DNA of 64,000 bases from Pseudacidovorax sp. RU35E (lineage in GTDB: Bacteria; Pseudomonadota; Gammaproteobacteria; Burkholderiales; Burkholderiaceae_C): the NCBI RefSeq assembly GCF_900156165.1, contig NZ_FTMY01000008.1, forward strand, positions 62,001-126,000, in the 5' to 3' direction. Shown here one piece after another: positions 8,442 through 16,465 of this stretch (the stretch's first letter is position 1; each line of letters begins with the position of its first letter). A program made the position numbers and the translations under genes. Under the pieces are notes generated by a model that was not told the DNA's origin, searched no databases, and was given only the letters and a program-made list of their open reading frames with translations.

Positions 8442-9992
8442 ATGCCCACTGCCCTGCTCTCGCTCGACGACATCGGCAAGGACTACGCCGCCACGGTGCT
8501 GGACGGCGTGAGCCTCACGCTGGCGCCGGGCGAGGTGCTGGCGCTGACGGGCGAGAACGGCGCGGGCAAGAGCACGCTGTCGAAGATCGTCTGCGGCCTG
8601 GTCTCGCCCACGCGCGGGCGCATGCAGCTGGGCGGCCAGCCCTTCGCGCCGACCTCGCGCCGCGACGCCGAGGCGCAGGGCGTGCGCATGGTGATGCAGG
8701 AGCTGGGCCTGGTGCCCACGCTCACCGTGGCCGAGAACCTGCTGCTGGACCGCCTGCCGCAGCGCCTGGGCTGGCTGCGCCGCGGCGCGCTGCACGAGGC
8801 GGCGCGGGCGCAGCTGGCCAAGATCGGCATGGACGGCATCGACCCCGCGCTGCCGGTCTCGGCCCTGGGCATCGGCCAGCAGCAGATGGTGGAGATCGCC
8901 CGCAACCTGCAGGACGACACCCGGGTGCTGATCCTGGACGAGCCGACCGCCATGCTGACGCCGCGCGAGACGGCGCACCTGTTCGCGCAGATCGAGCGGC
9001 TCAAGGCGCGCGGCGTGGCCATCGTCTACGTGTCGCACCGGCTCGAAGAGCTGCAGCGCATCGCCGACACGGTGGCCGTGCTGCGCGACGGCCGGCTGGT
9101 GGACGTGCGGCCCATGGCCGGCGTGCGCGAGTCCGAGCTGGTCGAGCGCATGGTGGGCCGCGCGGTGCACGAGCACGAAGGCCGGCCGCGCCGCACCGCG
9201 GGCGCGCGACTGTTGAGCGCCCGCGGCCTGGGCCGCGGCCCGGTGGTGCAGGACGTGGACCTGGACCTGCATGCCGGCGAGGTCATGGGCATCGCCGGCC
9301 TGGTGGGCGCGGGCCGCACCGAACTCATCCGCCTGCTCTTCGGCGCCGACCGGGCCGACCGCGGGCGCATCGACCTGCACTGGCCCGGCGCCGCCTCGCC
9401 GCCCGGCGGGCGCTGGCGCTCGCCCATGCAGGCCATCCGCGCCGGCATCGGTCTGGTGACGGAAGACCGCAAGTCGCAGGGTCTGCTGATGCCGCAGTCG
9501 ATCCGCGTCAACGCCACGCTGAGCGACCTGGGCGCCATCTCGCGCGGCGGCTGGCTGCGCTTTGCGCACGAGCGTGGCATCGCCCGCCGGCTGGTGCAGA
9601 CCCTGCGCATCCGCTCGCGCAGCGAGGAGCAGGCCGTCTCGACCCTGAGCGGCGGCAACCAGCAGAAGGTGGTGTTCGCCCGCTGGCTGCACCGCGAATG
9701 CAAGGTGCTGCTGCTGGACGAACCCACGCGCGGCGTGGACGTCGGTGCCCGCGCCGACCTGTACGCCGAACTCGACCGCATGGCCGCCGCCGGCCACGCC
9801 ATGCTGATGGTCTCCAGCGACCTGCGCGAGCTGATGGCCATGTGCGACCGCATCGGCGTGATGCATGCCGGTCGACTGGTCGCCGTCTTCGAGCGCGGCG
9901 CCTGGAGCGAGCAGTCGCTGCTGGCTGCCGCCTTCGGCAATGCGCCGGCCGCAGAGGCTGCCGCGCCCACCTCTTCCCCTGTTTCCGCATGA
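8442..9992 (+). CDS. rbsA: Ribose ABC transporter ATP-binding protein
   Basis: A 516-residue duplicated ABC ATPase that energises ribose import. The first half has Walker A GENGAGKST, an ABC signature replaced by SALGIGQQQMVEIAR, and Walker B ILDEPTA. The second half starts with a degenerate P-loop (GLVGAGRTEL), as in RbsA/XylG/MglA, and keeps LSGGNQQKVVFARWL and LLLDEPTRGVDVGA. It begins 16 bases after rbsB and its stop overlaps the rbsC start (ATGA). Confidence 0.95.
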   Translation: MPTALLSLDDIGKDYAATVLDGVSLTLAPGEVLALTGENGAGKSTLSKIVCGLVSPTRGRMQLGGQPFAPTSRRDAEAQGVRMVMQELGLVPTLTVAENLLLDRLPQRLGWLRRGALHEAARAQLAKIGMDGIDPALPVSALGIGQQQMVEIARNLQDDTRVLILDEPTAMLTPRETAHLFAQIERLKARGVAIVYVSHRLEELQRIADTVAVLRDGRLVDVRPMAGVRESELVERMVGRAVHEHEGRPRRTAGARLLSARGLGRGPVVQDVDLDLHAGEVMGIAGLVGAGRTELIRLLFGADRADRGRIDLHWPGAASPPGGRWRSPMQAIRAGIGLVTEDRKSQGLLMPQSIRVNATLSDLGAISRGGWLRFAHERGIARRLVQTLRIRSRSEEQAVSTLSGGNQQKVVFARWLHRECKVLLLDEPTRGVDVGARADLYAELDRMAAAGHAMLMVSSDLRELMAMCDRIGVMHAGRLVAVFERGAWSEQSLLAAAFGNAPAAEAAAPTSSPVSA

Positions 9993-10984
9993 ACCCGCCC
10001 GCCCAATCTCCCGCTGCCGCCGCGCCTGCGCCCACCACCCGGCCGTTGCGCGGCCAGCTTGGCACCTACCTCGGCCTGGCCGCGGTGCTGATCGGCATGG
10101 TCGTGCTGTTCAGCAGCCTGTCCGAATACTTCTTCACGGCCGAGACCTTCATCACCATCGCCAACGAGGTGCCGGCGCTGACCGTGATGGCCGTGGGCAT
10201 GACCTTCGTGTTGATCATCGCGGGCATCGACCTGTCGGTGGGCTCGGTGCTGGCGCTGAGCGCCGCGGTGACTGCCGCCGCCATCCTGCAATGGAAGCTG
10301 GCCGTGCCTGCCGCCGCGGCGCTGGGCCTGGCCACCGGGCTGCTGTGCGGCGCCGTCACCGGCGCGGTGTCGGTGGCTTGGCGACTGCCCAGTTTCATCG
10401 TTTCGCTGGGCATGCTGGAGGCCGTGCGCGGCGGCGCCTACCTGGTGACGGATTCGCGCACGCAGTACGTGGGCGATGCCATCGCCGGGCTGGCGGCGCC
10501 GTGGATCGGCGGCGTCTCGTCGGCCTTCGTGCTGGCGGTGGTCATCGTCATCATCGGCCACCTGGTGCTCACGCGCACCGTGTTCGGCCGCCATGTGGTG
10601 GGCATCGGCACCAATGAGGAAGCCATGCGGCTGGCGGGCATCGACCCGCGGCCGATCCGCATCGCCGTGTTCGCCGTCACCGGCCTGCTGGCGGGCCTGG
10701 GCGGGCTGATGCAGTCGGCCCGGCTGGAGGCCGCCGACCCCAATGCCGGTGCCGGCATCGAGCTGCAGGTGATCGCCGCCGTGGTCATCGGCGGCACCAG
10801 CCTGATGGGCGGGCGCGGCTCGGTCGTCAACACCTTCTTCGGCGTGCTGATCATCGCGGTGCTCGAAGCCGGCCTGGCTCAGGTGGGCGCCAGCGAGCCC
10901 GCCAAGCGCATCATCACCGGCGCCGTGATCGTGGCCGCCGTGATCATCGACACCGTGCGCCAGCGGCGCGCCGGCGCGGCCTGA
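9989..10984 (+). CDS. rbsC: Ribose ABC transporter permease
   Basis: A 331-residue inner-membrane permease of the BPD_transp_2 family with about eight to ten hydrophobic segments. Diagnostic stretches are GMTFVLIIAGIDLSVGS near the N-terminal third, the EAA-like loop around GGLMQSARLEAADPNAG, and VIGGTSLMGGRGS. Translation probably couples to rbsA through the ATGA overlap. The N-terminal 25 residues are an Ala/Pro-rich cytoplasmic extension. Confidence 0.95.
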   Translation: MNPPAQSPAAAAPAPTTRPLRGQLGTYLGLAAVLIGMVVLFSSLSEYFFTAETFITIANEVPALTVMAVGMTFVLIIAGIDLSVGSVLALSAAVTAAAILQWKLAVPAAAALGLATGLLCGAVTGAVSVAWRLPSFIVSLGMLEAVRGGAYLVTDSRTQYVGDAIAGLAAPWIGGVSSAFVLAVVIVIIGHLVLTRTVFGRHVVGIGTNEEAMRLAGIDPRPIRIAVFAVTGLLAGLGGLMQSARLEAADPNAGAGIELQVIAAVVIGGTSLMGGRGSVVNTFFGVLIIAVLEAGLAQVGASEPAKRIITGAVIVAAVIIDTVRQRRAGAA

Positions 10985-11012
10985 CCGGCGCCAGCGCCTT
11001 CGCACTGCTGCC

Positions 11013-12023
11013 ATGGCCACCATCAAGGACGTCGCCCTGCGTGCCGGTGTGTCGGTGACCACCGTGTCGCACGTGGTCAACGGCACGCGCACCGTCAGCC
11101 CCGAAGGCCGCGCCCGGGTGGAAGACGCCATCCGAGCCCTGGGCTACGTGCCCAGCGCCGTGGCGCGCAGCCTCAAGAGCAACAGCACGCGCACGGTGGG
11201 CATGCTGATCCCGAACAGCTCCAACCCCTACTTCGCCGAGATCGTGCGGGTGGTGGAAGACCGCTGTTTCGGCGCCGGCTATGCGCTGGTGCTGTGCAAC
11301 ACCGACGACGAGCCGCAGCGCCAGAGCGTCTACCTGCAGGTGCTGGCGCAGCGGCGCATCGACGGGCTGATCGTGGTCTCCAGCGGCGGTGATGCCTCGC
11401 TGCCGGCGCTGCTGGCAGGCCTGCGCATGCCCACCGTGCTGGTGGACCGCGAGGTGGAAGACCCGGCCTGCGACCTGGTCGAGACGGCCCACATGCAGGG
11501 CGGCCTGCTGGCCACGCGGCATCTGCTGTCGCTGGGCCACCGGCGCATCGCCTGCATCGGCGGGCCGGCCGGCCTCACGCCCAGCGAGCAGCGCATCGAC
11601 GGCTGGCGCATGGCGCTGGCCGAGGCCGGCCATTCCGCGACCAGCGCCGCGCTGCTGTGGCACGGCGGCTTCACGCCGCAGGGCGGCTACGAGGCCATGC
11701 ATGCCATCCTGCGCACGGCCGAGCGGCCGTCGGCCGTGTTCGTGGGCAACGACCTGATGGCCATGGGCGCGCTGCGTGCCGCCCATGAATGCGGGCTGCG
11801 CGTGCCCGACGACATGTCGCTGGTGGGCTTCGACGACATCGAGCTGAGCGCCTATGCCAGCCCGCCGCTGACCACGGTGGCCCAGCCCAAGGCCCGCATC
11901 GGCGCGCTGGCGGTGGACATGCTGCTGGAGCGCATCGACGGCCGGCGGCAGATCGGCCGCAAGGTGCTGCTGCAGCCGGAGCTGCGGGTGCGCGATTCGA
12001 CCGCGCGCTTCGGGCCGGCGTGA
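11013..12023 (+). CDS. rbsR: LacI-family transcriptional repressor of the ribose operon
   Basis: A 336-residue LacI-type regulator. The N-terminal helix-turn-helix MATIKDVALRAGVSVTTVSHVV and the hinge-helix region PSAVARSLKSN are classical. A periplasmic-binding-protein-like effector domain follows (MLIPNSSNPYFAEIVR, VDREVEDPACDLVE, VGFDDIELSAYASPPLTTV). It lies inside the operon between transporter and kinase, and the tandem CAAACGTTTG operator at 7365-7390 is the expected target, so regulation is probably autogenous. Ribose or a ribose phosphate would be the inducer; this is inferred from context. Confidence 0.9.
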   Translation: MATIKDVALRAGVSVTTVSHVVNGTRTVSPEGRARVEDAIRALGYVPSAVARSLKSNSTRTVGMLIPNSSNPYFAEIVRVVEDRCFGAGYALVLCNTDDEPQRQSVYLQVLAQRRIDGLIVVSSGGDASLPALLAGLRMPTVLVDREVEDPACDLVETAHMQGGLLATRHLLSLGHRRIACIGGPAGLTPSEQRIDGWRMALAEAGHSATSAALLWHGGFTPQGGYEAMHAILRTAERPSAVFVGNDLMAMGALRAAHECGLRVPDDMSLVGFDDIELSAYASPPLTTVAQPKARIGALAVDMLLERIDGRRQIGRKVLLQPELRVRDSTARFGPA

Positions 12024-12141
12024 AGCTTGCACCGCACGCCGTGATCGCGCTCCACCGCGTTGCCACCCCATCGCCTTGCCCGCGTCTTCGCCTGATATTG
12101 CCCTCTCTCTCCATTTCCGTCCCGTGCCCGAGTCCGACGCC

Positions 12142-13101
12142 GTGAACCGCTCTCCCGCCCCCGCCGACGCCCCACTGCTGGTCGTGCTCGGCAGCCTCAA
12201 CATGGACGTGGTGGTGCGCGTGCCGCGGGCGCCCGCCGCCGGCGAGACGCTGCATGGCCGCTCCATCGACCACCTGCCCGGGGGCAAGGGCGGCAACCAG
12301 GCCGTGGGCTGCGCCCGCCAGGGCGGCGCGGTGCGGATGCTGGGCTGCGTGGGCGCCGATGCGCACGGCACCGCGCTGCGCGATGCGCTGGCCCGCGATG
12401 GCATCGACACCTGTGGCGTGCACGTCGAGGCGGCCACGCCCACGGGCGTCGCGCTGGTGATGGTGGAGGACAGCGGCCAGAACCGCATCGTCGTGATCCC
12501 CGGCGCCAATGCCGCGGTGCACGTGGACCCGGCCGCGCTGCGCACCCAACTCGGGGGCGCCGCCTTCCTCGTGCTGCAGTTCGAGACGCCGCTGGACCAG
12601 GTCGGCCTGGCGATGGACGTCGCGGCGCAGGCCGGCTGCAAGGTGCTGCTGAATCCCTCGCCCATGCAGGCGCTGCCCGAGGCCTTCTGGCCACGCATCG
12701 ACACGCTGGTGGTCAACGAGCTGGAGGCGCAGATGCTCTCGGGCCTGCCGGTCACGGGCGTCGTCGAGGCGGCCGTGGCCGCACGCGCCCTGCTCTCCCG
12801 CGGCCCGGTGCGCGTCGTCGTCACGCTGGGCGGCGAAGGCGCGGTGGCCGCCGATGCCGACGGCTGCCGCCATCACCCCGCGCTGCGCGTGAAGGCGGTG
12901 GACACCACCGCCGCCGGCGACACCTTCCTGGGTGCGCTGGCCGTCTCGCTGGCGCGCGGCGAGCCCTTCGATGCCGCTGTGCAGCTGGGCATCCGCGCTG
13001 CGGCCCTGTGCATCGGCCGCCCTGGCGCCCAGCCCGCCATTCCTTCGCGCGACGAGGTGCTCGCCAGCCCCGTCCCGCCAGCACCGATCGTCCTGCCATG
13101 A
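12142..13101 (+). CDS. rbsK: Ribokinase
   Basis: A PfkB-family kinase that phosphorylates D-ribose to ribose 5-phosphate. It shows GSLNMDVVVRVPRAPAAGET, the signature GGKGGNQAVGCARQGG, VNELEAQM, and the anion hole with the catalytic Asp in DTTAAGDTFLGAL. The start is uncertain because no ATG precedes the homology. I use GTG at 12142 (319 residues); GTG at 12124 is possible. The 118 bases after rbsR show no terminator. The stop overlaps the rbsD ATG (ATGA). Confidence 0.92.
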   Translation: MNRSPAPADAPLLVVLGSLNMDVVVRVPRAPAAGETLHGRSIDHLPGGKGGNQAVGCARQGGAVRMLGCVGADAHGTALRDALARDGIDTCGVHVEAATPTGVALVMVEDSGQNRIVVIPGANAAVHVDPAALRTQLGGAAFLVLQFETPLDQVGLAMDVAAQAGCKVLLNPSPMQALPEAFWPRIDTLVVNELEAQMLSGLPVTGVVEAAVAARALLSRGPVRVVVTLGGEGAVAADADGCRHHPALRVKAVDTTAAGDTFLGALAVSLARGEPFDAAVQLGIRAAALCIGRPGAQPAIPSRDEVLASPVPPAPIVLP

Positions 13102-13496
13102 AACGCACCCACCTCCTGCACGCCGAACTCTCCCAGGTCATCGCCGCCATGGGCCATGGCGACATGCTGGTGATCGGCGATGCCGGTCTGCCCATTCCCG
13201 ACGGCCCCCGCCGCATCGACCTGGCGGTGGCGCGCGGCGTGCCGCGCCTGGACGACGTGCTGGCCGCCGTGCTGAGCGAGCTGACGGTGGAAAGCGCCGT
13301 CGTCGCCTGCGAGGCCCTGCCCGCGGACCAGGACCGGCCTGCCTGGTACCCCGCCGCGCTGCCCGCGGCGCCGCTGGCCGTCTCGCACGAGGACTTCAAG
13401 CAACGCAGTGCCAAGGCCCGTGCCATCGTGCGCACAGGCGAGTGCACGCCTTACGCCAACATCCTGCTGATCGCCGGCGTCAGCTTCGAGATCTGA
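13098..13496 (+). CDS. rbsD: D-ribose pyranase
   Basis: A 132-residue RbsD/FucU-family mutarotase that interconverts pyranose and furanose forms of ribose, so that ribokinase receives the furanose. The catalytic His20 lies in MGHGDMLVIGDAGLPIP. The C-terminal segment VRTGECTPYANILLIAGV is also diagnostic. It overlaps the rbsK stop and is the last gene of the operon. No clear terminator separates it from the convergent MOSC gene 27 bases away. Confidence 0.93.
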   Translation: MKRTHLLHAELSQVIAAMGHGDMLVIGDAGLPIPDGPRRIDLAVARGVPRLDDVLAAVLSELTVESAVVACEALPADQDRPAWYPAALPAAPLAVSHEDFKQRSAKARAIVRTGECTPYANILLIAGVSFEI

Positions 13497-13523
13497 ACCC
13501 GCGCCGACCGACGCACCGCGGCT

Positions 13524-14423
13524 TCAGTCGAAGCGCAGGTCCGCACCCACCGGCTGGCCCACCTTGAGCAGGTGGTCGATGCCCTGGCGCACGATCAGGT
13601 TCATGCCGAAGGTGGTGGCGCCCTCCATGCGCGGATCGGCGCGGTAGCTGCGCAGCGTCTCGCCCACGACGGGTTGCGATTGCGCGGTGGCCGGGTCGAC
13701 GTCGGGGATGCTGCAGCGCACGCAGGGCTTGACGGGCTGCAGCTGCGCCTCGCCCTCGGCGGTGGGGATGTGCAGCATCGCCACCCGGTCCTCGTCATGG
13801 GCCGCCAGGCCGTCGAGTACCAGGTTGGGCCGGAAACGGATGGCGTCCACGGCCGCATGGCCCCCCGCAGCAAGACGAGCGTTGAAGTCATCCACTGCCG
13901 CCTGGCTGACGACCAGCAGCGCATAGCCATCGGAGAACTGCGTCTGGGCCTCGATGGCGCCGGTCCACTTGAGGCTGGACAGGCGCTTGTGCTCAGGGTC
14001 GAAGCGCACCATGCGCAGCCGCTGCGTGCGACCGGGTTCGGAGAGGAAGTCGCTGAACCACTGGGCCGCCACGTCGCCCATGTCGTAGGCCGCCACCTCG
14101 TCCTTCCAGATGGTGGCGCGGACCGGTTCCTCGACGCGGTCGTAGGCGATGTGCAGCGCCAGCATGCCGGGGGCGCGCAGGATCATCTCGTAGTGCTTCA
14201 TCTGCGGCCGGATCAGCGCCATGCGCGGCAGCTCGCGCTGGCTGACGAAGCGCCCGGCCTCGTCCACCAGCATCCAGGCACGGTCGAATTCGAGGCCGGT
14301 CTCGGTGAGCAGGGCCTCCTCGACTTCCACGCCGGCGCAGGACTTGACGGGGTAGACGATCAACCGCGCGATGCGGGCCTGGAGGTCGAAGCGCGAGAGG
14401 TCGGAGGTGGCTGCAGCGGTCAC
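13524..14423 (-). CDS. MOSC domain protein (YcbX/MOSC_N type)
   Basis: A 299-residue protein with an N-terminal MOSC beta-barrel domain (RIARLIVYPVKSCAGVEVEEA) and a C-terminal MOSC domain containing the conserved Cys segment PVKPCVRCSIPDVDP. Members are related to the sulfurase C-terminal domain of molybdenum-cofactor enzymes and to E. coli YcbX, which detoxifies N-hydroxylated bases. The C-terminus FGMNLIVRQG fits. Start is GTG at 14423, inferred from where homology begins; the ribosome-binding site is weak. It diverges from the UbiH-like gene across 159 bases. Confidence 0.85.
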   Translation of the reverse strand: MTAAATSDLSRFDLQARIARLIVYPVKSCAGVEVEEALLTETGLEFDRAWMLVDEAGRFVSQRELPRMALIRPQMKHYEMILRAPGMLALHIAYDRVEEPVRATIWKDEVAAYDMGDVAAQWFSDFLSEPGRTQRLRMVRFDPEHKRLSSLKWTGAIEAQTQFSDGYALLVVSQAAVDDFNARLAAGGHAAVDAIRFRPNLVLDGLAAHDEDRVAMLHIPTAEGEAQLQPVKPCVRCSIPDVDPATAQSQPVVGETLRSYRADPRMEGATTFGMNLIVRQGIDHLLKVGQPVGADLRFD

Positions 14424-14570
14424 GGCGAGGAATGGACGAGAAGGGCTGGGCAGGGGAGAAGGAAGAGGCGGCCGGTCACGGTGCGCCGCACGCTTCACGA
14501 GCACGAAGCAGGCCGCCCGCGGCGGCGGGGCGCATTGTCGGGGCTCCAGTGAGGGCGCAGGGGCGCTCCC

Positions 14571-14576
14571 TACAAT
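14571..14576 (+). promoter_or_regulatory. Putative -10 box of the UbiH-like gene
   Basis: TACAAT seven bases before the ATG at 14583, which would place the first transcribed base on or next to the start codon. No good -35 is visible. Confidence 0.4.
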
Positions 14577-14582
14577 GTTTCG

Positions 14583-15767
14583 ATGGCTCTTCCCCCCGAG
14601 GTTTGCATTCGCGGCGCCGGCATCGTCGGCCGCACGCTGGCGTTGCTGCTGGCCCGAGAACGGGTCCGCGTGGCCCTGGTGGCCGAAGCCCCTTCGGCCC
14701 CCTCCCCCGACCGCCCGGACGTGCGCGCCTATGCGCTCAACGCGGCCTCGCGCACCCTGCTCGAATCGCTGCGGGCCTGGCCCGACGCGGCGCAGGCCAC
14801 GCCGGTGCGCGAGATGCAGGTGTTTGGCGACGAGGACGGCCGGGTGCGCTTCGACGCCGCCGAGCAGAAGGTCGACGCCCTGGCCTGGATCGTCGACGTG
14901 CCGGCACTGGAAGAACAGCTGGCGGCCGCCGTCCGCTTCTCGCCCCAGGTCGAGGTGGTGACCGCACCGGTCAAGGCCGCGCTCACCGTGGTGTGCGAGG
15001 GCAAGGCCAGCCTCACGCGCGAGACGCTCGGCGTGCAGTACGAGGTGACCCGCTATCCGCAGATCGCCATCGCCGCGCGGCTGGAGGCCGAACGCCCGCA
15101 TGGCGGCGTGGCGCGCCAGTGGTTCAATGCCCAGGGCGACGTGCTAGCCCTGCTGCCCATGGGCGGTGCCGAAGGGCGGCAGCTGGCCCTGGTGTGGTCC
15201 GTGGGCCAGCTGCGCGCGCCCGAACTGCTGGAGCTGGATGCCGACGCCTTCTGCGCCCGCCTGCGCGAAGCCAGCCACGAGGTGCTGGGCGGCTTCACGC
15301 TGGCCAGCGAGCGGGCCGCCTGGCCGCTGCAGCGCGCCACGGCCGACCGCTGGGCTGGCCGTTTGGCCGAAGGCGGCGCCTGGGTGCTGGCCGGCGATGC
15401 CGCCCATACCGTGCATCCGCTGGCCGGCCAGGGACTCAACCTGGGCCTGGCCGATGCAGCCGAACTGGCCGGCGTGATCCGCGAACGCGACTACTGGCGC
15501 AGCGTGGGCGACGCCCGCCTGCTGCGCCGCTACGAGCGCGCCCGCCGCGCCGACGTGCTGGCCATGGGCCTGGCCACGGACGGCCTGCAACAGCTCTTCT
15601 CCCAGGGCATCGAGCCCCTCGCGCGGCTGCGCAACTGGGGCATGCTCGGCTTCGACCGCACCCATTTCCTCAAGGGCTGGGTGGCGCGCCATGCCATGGG
15701 CCTGGCTTCCGCTATTTCCGCCTCCCCCACCGGCAGAGGCGCAACCCACCACAGCTCCACACCATGA
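14583..15767 (+). CDS. FAD-dependent monooxygenase, UbiH/COQ6 family
   Basis: A 394-residue flavoprotein hydroxylase. It has an N-terminal FAD-binding GAGIVGRTLALLLARE motif, a mid-protein acidic/aromatic substrate region, and the second FAD signature GDAAHTVHPLAGQGLNLGLADA (about residues 278-300). Family members hydroxylate the ubiquinone ring (UbiH, UbiF, UbiI, UbiM); which carbon this one modifies cannot be told from sequence. The final residues are low complexity. Its stop overlaps the dsbC ATG, so a quinone-ring enzyme is translationally coupled to a periplasmic isomerase. Confidence 0.88.
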   Translation: MALPPEVCIRGAGIVGRTLALLLARERVRVALVAEAPSAPSPDRPDVRAYALNAASRTLLESLRAWPDAAQATPVREMQVFGDEDGRVRFDAAEQKVDALAWIVDVPALEEQLAAAVRFSPQVEVVTAPVKAALTVVCEGKASLTRETLGVQYEVTRYPQIAIAARLEAERPHGGVARQWFNAQGDVLALLPMGGAEGRQLALVWSVGQLRAPELLELDADAFCARLREASHEVLGGFTLASERAAWPLQRATADRWAGRLAEGGAWVLAGDAAHTVHPLAGQGLNLGLADAAELAGVIRERDYWRSVGDARLLRRYERARRADVLAMGLATDGLQQLFSQGIEPLARLRNWGMLGFDRTHFLKGWVARHAMGLASAISASPTGRGATHHSSTP

Positions 15768-16465
15768 AGTACTTCGTCCCCCTCCTCCTCGCCGCCACGC
15801 TGGCTGGCGCCCACGCCGGCGAAGCCGAGATCCGCAAGAACCTCGGCGGCAGCTTTCCGCAGCTCGCGCAGATCGACGAGGTGCGCAAGGCGGCCATGCC
15901 CGGCCTGTGGGAAGTGCGCCAGGGCTTCGAGCTGTACTACACCGACGAGCAGGGCAACTTCCTCATCCAGGGCAACCTGATCGACGTGAAGAACCGCCGC
16001 AACCTCACCGAAGAGCGCGTGGACAAGCTCACCGCCGTCGACTTCGACAAGCTGCCGGTGCAGGACGCCATCAAGATCGTGCGCGGCAACGGCAAGCGCA
16101 AGCTGGCCATCTTCGAAGACCCGAACTGCGGCTACTGCAAGCAGTTCGAGCGCGAGCTGCGCAAGGTGGACAACGTGACGATCCACCTCTTCCTGTACCC
16201 GGTGCTGGGCCCGGATTCGGCCGTGAAGTCGCGCGACATCTGGTGCGCCAAGGACAAGGCCAAGGTCTGGAGCGACTGGATGATGGACGGCGTGAAGCCC
16301 ACCACCGGCGAATGCGACACCCAGGCGCTCAAGCGCAACGTGGAGTTCGGCCGCAAGTACAACATCACCGGCACGCCGACCCTGCTGTATGCCAACGGCA
16401 CGCGCACGCCGGGTGCCGTGCCGGCTGCGCAGGTGGAGCAGCAACTCTCCGCCGCCGGCAATTGA
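15764..16465 (+). CDS. dsbC: Thiol:disulfide interchange protein DsbC
   Basis: A 233-residue periplasmic disulfide isomerase. A short signal peptide (MKYFVPLLLAATLAGAHA) precedes a DsbC/DsbG dimerisation domain (residues about 20-80, including the GNLIDVKNRRNLTEER strand). A thioredoxin fold then carries the active site C122-G-Y-C125 in DPNCGYCKQFE and the cis-Pro loop ITGTPTLLY. It is coupled to the UbiH-like gene by an ATGA overlap and to the M61 peptidase by TGATG. Confidence 0.94.
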   Translation: MKYFVPLLLAATLAGAHAGEAEIRKNLGGSFPQLAQIDEVRKAAMPGLWEVRQGFELYYTDEQGNFLIQGNLIDVKNRRNLTEERVDKLTAVDFDKLPVQDAIKIVRGNGKRKLAIFEDPNCGYCKQFERELRKVDNVTIHLFLYPVLGPDSAVKSRDIWCAKDKAKVWSDWMMDGVKPTTGECDTQALKRNVEFGRKYNITGTPTLLYANGTRTPGAVPAAQVEQQLSAAGN

